Assembly: GCF_003984625.1 (NCBI RefSeq)
Contig: NZ_RWKH01000017.1
Coordinates: forward strand, 62,001-126,000
From: Variovorax sp. DXTD-1
GTDB lineage: Bacteria > Pseudomonadota > Gammaproteobacteria > Burkholderiales > Burkholderiaceae_C
Direction of reading: 5' to 3'
DNA: 64,000 nucleotides
The notes below the pieces were generated by a model. It did no database searches. It was not told the DNA's origin and saw only the letters and a program-made list of their open reading frames with translations. The translations under genes and the position numbers were made by a program. Positions 61,740 to 64,000 of the stretch are shown here, piece after piece. Numbering within the stretch: the stretch's first letter is position 1; each line of letters begins with the position of its first letter.

Positions 61740-62710
61740 GCCGGCGAAAGCTCTCCGGCCGAAAGCAGGCCATCGAAGTATTCGATGGTCTTGCGCAGGC
61801 CCTCTTCGAGCTGCACGCTCGGCTGCCAGCCGAACATCTCCTTGGCAAGGCGGATGTTGGGCCGGCGCTGCATGGGGTCGTCCGAAGGCAGCGGCGCGAA
61901 TGCGAGCTTCGATGACGAGCCGGTCAGCTTGATGACCAGCGTTGCAAGCTCGCGCACGGTGAACTCGACCGGATTGCCGATGTTCACCGGGCCCGGCCCG
62001 CCGGCCGAAGCGTCCATGAAGCGGTTGAGCCCTTCCACCAGGTCGTCGACGAAGCAGAAGCTGCGCGTCTGCAGGCCCTCGCCATAGATGGTGATGGGGT
62101 CGCCGCGCAGCGCCTGCACGATGAAGTTGGACACCACGCGCCCGTCGCGCGGATGCATGCGCGGCCCGTAGGTGTTGAAAATGCGCGCCACGCGAATGTC
62201 CACCTGGTGCTGGCGGTGGTAGTCGAAGAACAGCGTCTCGGCGCAGCGCTTGCCCTCGTCGTAGCAGCTGCGCACGCCGATCGGGTTGACCTTGCCCCAG
62301 TAGCTCTCGGGCTGCGGATGCACGTCGGGGTCGCCGTACACCTCGCTGGTGGAAGCCTGCAGGATGCGCGCCCGCACCCGCTTGGCCAGGCCGAGCATGT
62401 TGATGGCGCCATGCACGCTGGTCTTGGTGGTCTGCACCGGGTCATGCTGGTAGTGCACGGGCGATGCGGGGCACGCCAGGTTGTAGATCTGGTCTACCTC
62501 CACATACAGCGGAAAGGTGATGTCGTGGCGCATCAGCTCGAAGTGCGGATTGCCGAGCAGGTGCTCCACGTTGCGCCGCGTTCCGGTGAAGAAGTTGTCT
62601 GCGCACAGCACCTCGTGGCCTTGCGCGAGCAACCGCTCGCAGAGGTGGCTCCCGAGAAAGCCCGCGCCGCCGGTCACGAGAATGCGGCGCTGGGAGTTGT
62701 AGACACGCAT
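61655..62710 (-). CDS. uxs: UDP-glucuronate decarboxylase (UDP-xylose synthase)
   Basis: A 351-residue extended [83 protein letters not shown], catalytic Tyr/Lys in [29 protein letters not shown]. Converts UDP-glucuronate to UDP-xylose. AGGAG precedes the ATG at 62710, which is 36 bp after the UDP-glucose dehydrogenase stop. Its last 80 bp overlap the convergent hydrolase frame. Confidence 0.94.
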   Translation of the reverse strand: MRVYNSQRRILVTGGAGFLGSHLCERLLAQGHEVLCADNFFTGTRRNVEHLLGNPHFELMRHDITFPLYVEVDQIYNLACPASPVHYQHDPVQTTKTSVHGAINMLGLAKRVRARILQASTSEVYGDPDVHPQPESYWGKVNPIGVRSCYDEGKRCAETLFFDYHRQHQVDIRVARIFNTYGPRMHPRDGRVVSNFIVQALRGDPITIYGEGLQTRSFCFVDDLVEGLNRFMDASAGGPGPVNIGNPVEFTVRELATLVIKLTGSSSKLAFAPLPSDDPMQRRPNIRLAKEMFGWQPSVQLEEGLRKTIEYFDGLLSAGELSPAQLAAGMRDGAVVPAAAKGNTVHARFDA

Positions 62711-62746
62711 GATCGAAGCTCCTGTGGTGTGTTTGTCTGTCTTTGT

Positions 62747-64000
62747 TCAGCGGCCGATGGCCATGTAGTCGAACCCCTGCAACCGGATCTCGGGGTCGTA
62801 CAGATTGCGTCCGTCGAAGATCAGCGGCTGCCTGAGTGCGGTCTTCAAGGCGCTGAAGCTGGGGCTCTTGAAGGCCTTCCAGTCGGTGAGGATGACCAGC
62901 GCATCGGCGTCCTCCACGGCCTGCATCGGGTTCTCGACGTAGCGCAGGCGCGCGATCAGCTCCGGCATGCCCTCCAGGTCGCCTGCAAGCACCTTGCGCG
63001 CCTCGGCAATGGCCACCGGGTCGTGGGCAACGACTTCTGCGCCGCGCACCAGCAGCGCCTTGATCACCAGGCGGCTCGGCGCTTCGCGCATGTCGTCGGT
63101 GTCAGGCTTGAAGGCCAGCCCCCACACGCCGAAGCGGCGGCCGCGCAGGTCGTCGCCGAAGCGGCGGACGATCTTTTCTATGAGCACCTGCTTTTGCGCA
63201 TCGTTCACCGCGCGCACCGCCTCCAGCACCTGCAGGCGCTGGCCGTGCGTGGCGGCGGTGTGCACCAGGGCCTGCACGTCCTTGGGAAAGCAGCTGCCGC
63301 CGTAACCCAGCCCCGCATACAGAAAGCTGTAGCCGATGCGCGGATCGGAGCCTATGCCGCGGCGCACCTGCTCGATGTCGACGCCCACTTTTTCTGCAAG
63401 ATTTGCAAGCTCGTTCATGAAGCTGATGCGCGTGGCGAGCATGGCGTTCGCCGCGTACTTGGTGAACTCGGCCGCCTTCACGTCCATGTGGATCATGCGG
63501 TCGCGCTGCCGGTTGAAGGGCGCGTACAGGCGGGTCATCACCTCCCTGGCATGGCGCCCCGCCTCGCCGGGCTCGGTGCCGACCACGATGCGGTCGGGCC
63601 GCATGAAGTCGTCGACGGCCGCACCCTCTTTCAGGAATTCAGGGTTGGACACGATGGCGACCGGGAGCCCCTGCAAGCCGCTGCCTGCCGCATGGTCGCC
63701 ATTGCCGCGGCGCTCCGAGAGCTCCTCCTCGATGGCTGCGCGCAGCTTGCCGGCGGTGCCCACCGGCACGGTGGACTTTTCGACCACCACCTTGAAGCCC
63801 TGCATGTGGCAGCCGATGCTGCGGCCGGCGGCGAGCACGTATTGCAGGTCGGCGCTGCCGTCTTCGCCGGGCGGCGTACCGGCCGCAATGAAGATCAGGT
63901 CGCCGTGGTGCACGGCGCGGGCCACGTCGGTCGTGAAGTGCAGGCGGCCGGTGCGCACGTTGCGCTCGATGAGCTGCGGAAGGCCTTCCTCGTGGATCGG
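62747..64000 (-). CDS. ugd: UDP-glucose 6-dehydrogenase (N-terminus outside window)
   Basis: The frame is open to the window end (418 codons visible). Motifs: [75 protein letters not shown], catalytic Cys in [36 protein letters not shown]. Oxidises UDP-glucose to UDP-glucuronate, feeding uxs next door. About 50 N-terminal residues are missing. Confidence 0.95.
   Translation of the reverse strand, partial: PIHEEGLPQLIERNVRTGRLHFTTDVARAVHHGDLIFIAAGTPPGEDGSADLQYVLAAGRSIGCHMQGFKVVVEKSTVPVGTAGKLRAAIEEELSERRGNGDHAAGSGLQGLPVAIVSNPEFLKEGAAVDDFMRPDRIVVGTEPGEAGRHAREVMTRLYAPFNRQRDRMIHMDVKAAEFTKYAANAMLATRISFMNELANLAEKVGVDIEQVRRGIGSDPRIGYSFLYAGLGYGGSCFPKDVQALVHTAATHGQRLQVLEAVRAVNDAQKQVLIEKIVRRFGDDLRGRRFGVWGLAFKPDTDDMREAPSRLVIKALLVRGAEVVAHDPVAIAEARKVLAGDLEGMPELIARLRYVENPMQAVEDADALVILTDWKAFKSPSFSALKTALRQPLIFDGRNLYDPEIRLQGFDYMAIGR

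Overview
The window is a high-GC, densely coded piece of a betaproteobacterial chromosome. Gene content (GlgE-type glycogen/trehalose genes, arsenic operon, hybrid CheB/CheR kinases, methyltransferase and glycosyltransferase types known from Ramlibacter and Variovorax) points to Comamonadaceae, most likely Variovorax or a close relative. This is inferred from protein resemblance only. No rRNA, tRNA or CRISPR array was seen.

Layout. 1-8.7 kb (minus): an alpha-glucan/trehalose operon, glgB > glgE > treS-maltokinase fusion > small mechanosensitive-type channel > glgX (cut by the window edge). 8.9-12 kb: small stress genes, two Hsp20 chaperones behind a sigma-32-like promoter, and a phosphoribosyltransferase whose erythromycin-esterase half is wrecked and abuts a wrecked GH13 glucosidase. 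12.7-17.8 kb: a four-PAS diguanylate cyclase followed by an orphan GspE/PilB-type ATPase whose N-terminus resembles a c-di-GMP-binding MshEN domain. 17.9-19.4 kb: an AP2-like protein and exonuclease III. 19.7-23.8 kb: a mobile-element scar (partial IS3-family element plus a deleted IS21-family remnant) that appears to have removed the start of a large protein whose C-terminus looks like the XVIPCD signal of type IV secretion effectors. 23.9-28 kb: arsenic resistance (acr3, two tandem LMW-PTP-type arsC, arsI, arsR, and divergent glutaredoxin-type arsC and arsH). 28-29.4 kb: a NUDIX/degenerate MBL fusion.

29.5-49.8 kb is a stress and signalling island: two giant CheB-CheR-PAS-kinase-receiver proteins, a stand-alone CheB, a KGG-repeat protein, a ferritin-like DUF892 protein, a manganese catalase, an NtrC-type activator, a membrane DHp-only protein, a sigma-54 factor (probable second RpoN), DUF4142 and DUF1003 proteins, and several tiny related proteins. 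Reading the intergenic gaps by eye, I find sigma-54 (-24/-12) promoter sequences in front of rpoN itself, the manganese catalase, the KGG gene, the DUF4142 gene, two small genes and, more weakly, two chemosensory-type genes. The island therefore looks like a local, self-controlled RpoN regulon. This is the most interesting system in the window.

49.8-64 kb is a polysaccharide or glycoconjugate cluster. A nine-gene minus-strand operon, mostly joined by ATGA/GTGA overlaps (two epimerases, a dehydrogenase, a GFO/IDH oxidoreductase, four glycosyltransferases, a methyltransferase), runs divergently from inositol-1-phosphate synthase plus a glycoside hydrolase. The hydrolase appears to carry its TIM-barrel halves in swapped order. 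UDP-xylose synthase and UDP-glucose dehydrogenase close the window and supply UDP-glucuronate and UDP-xylose.
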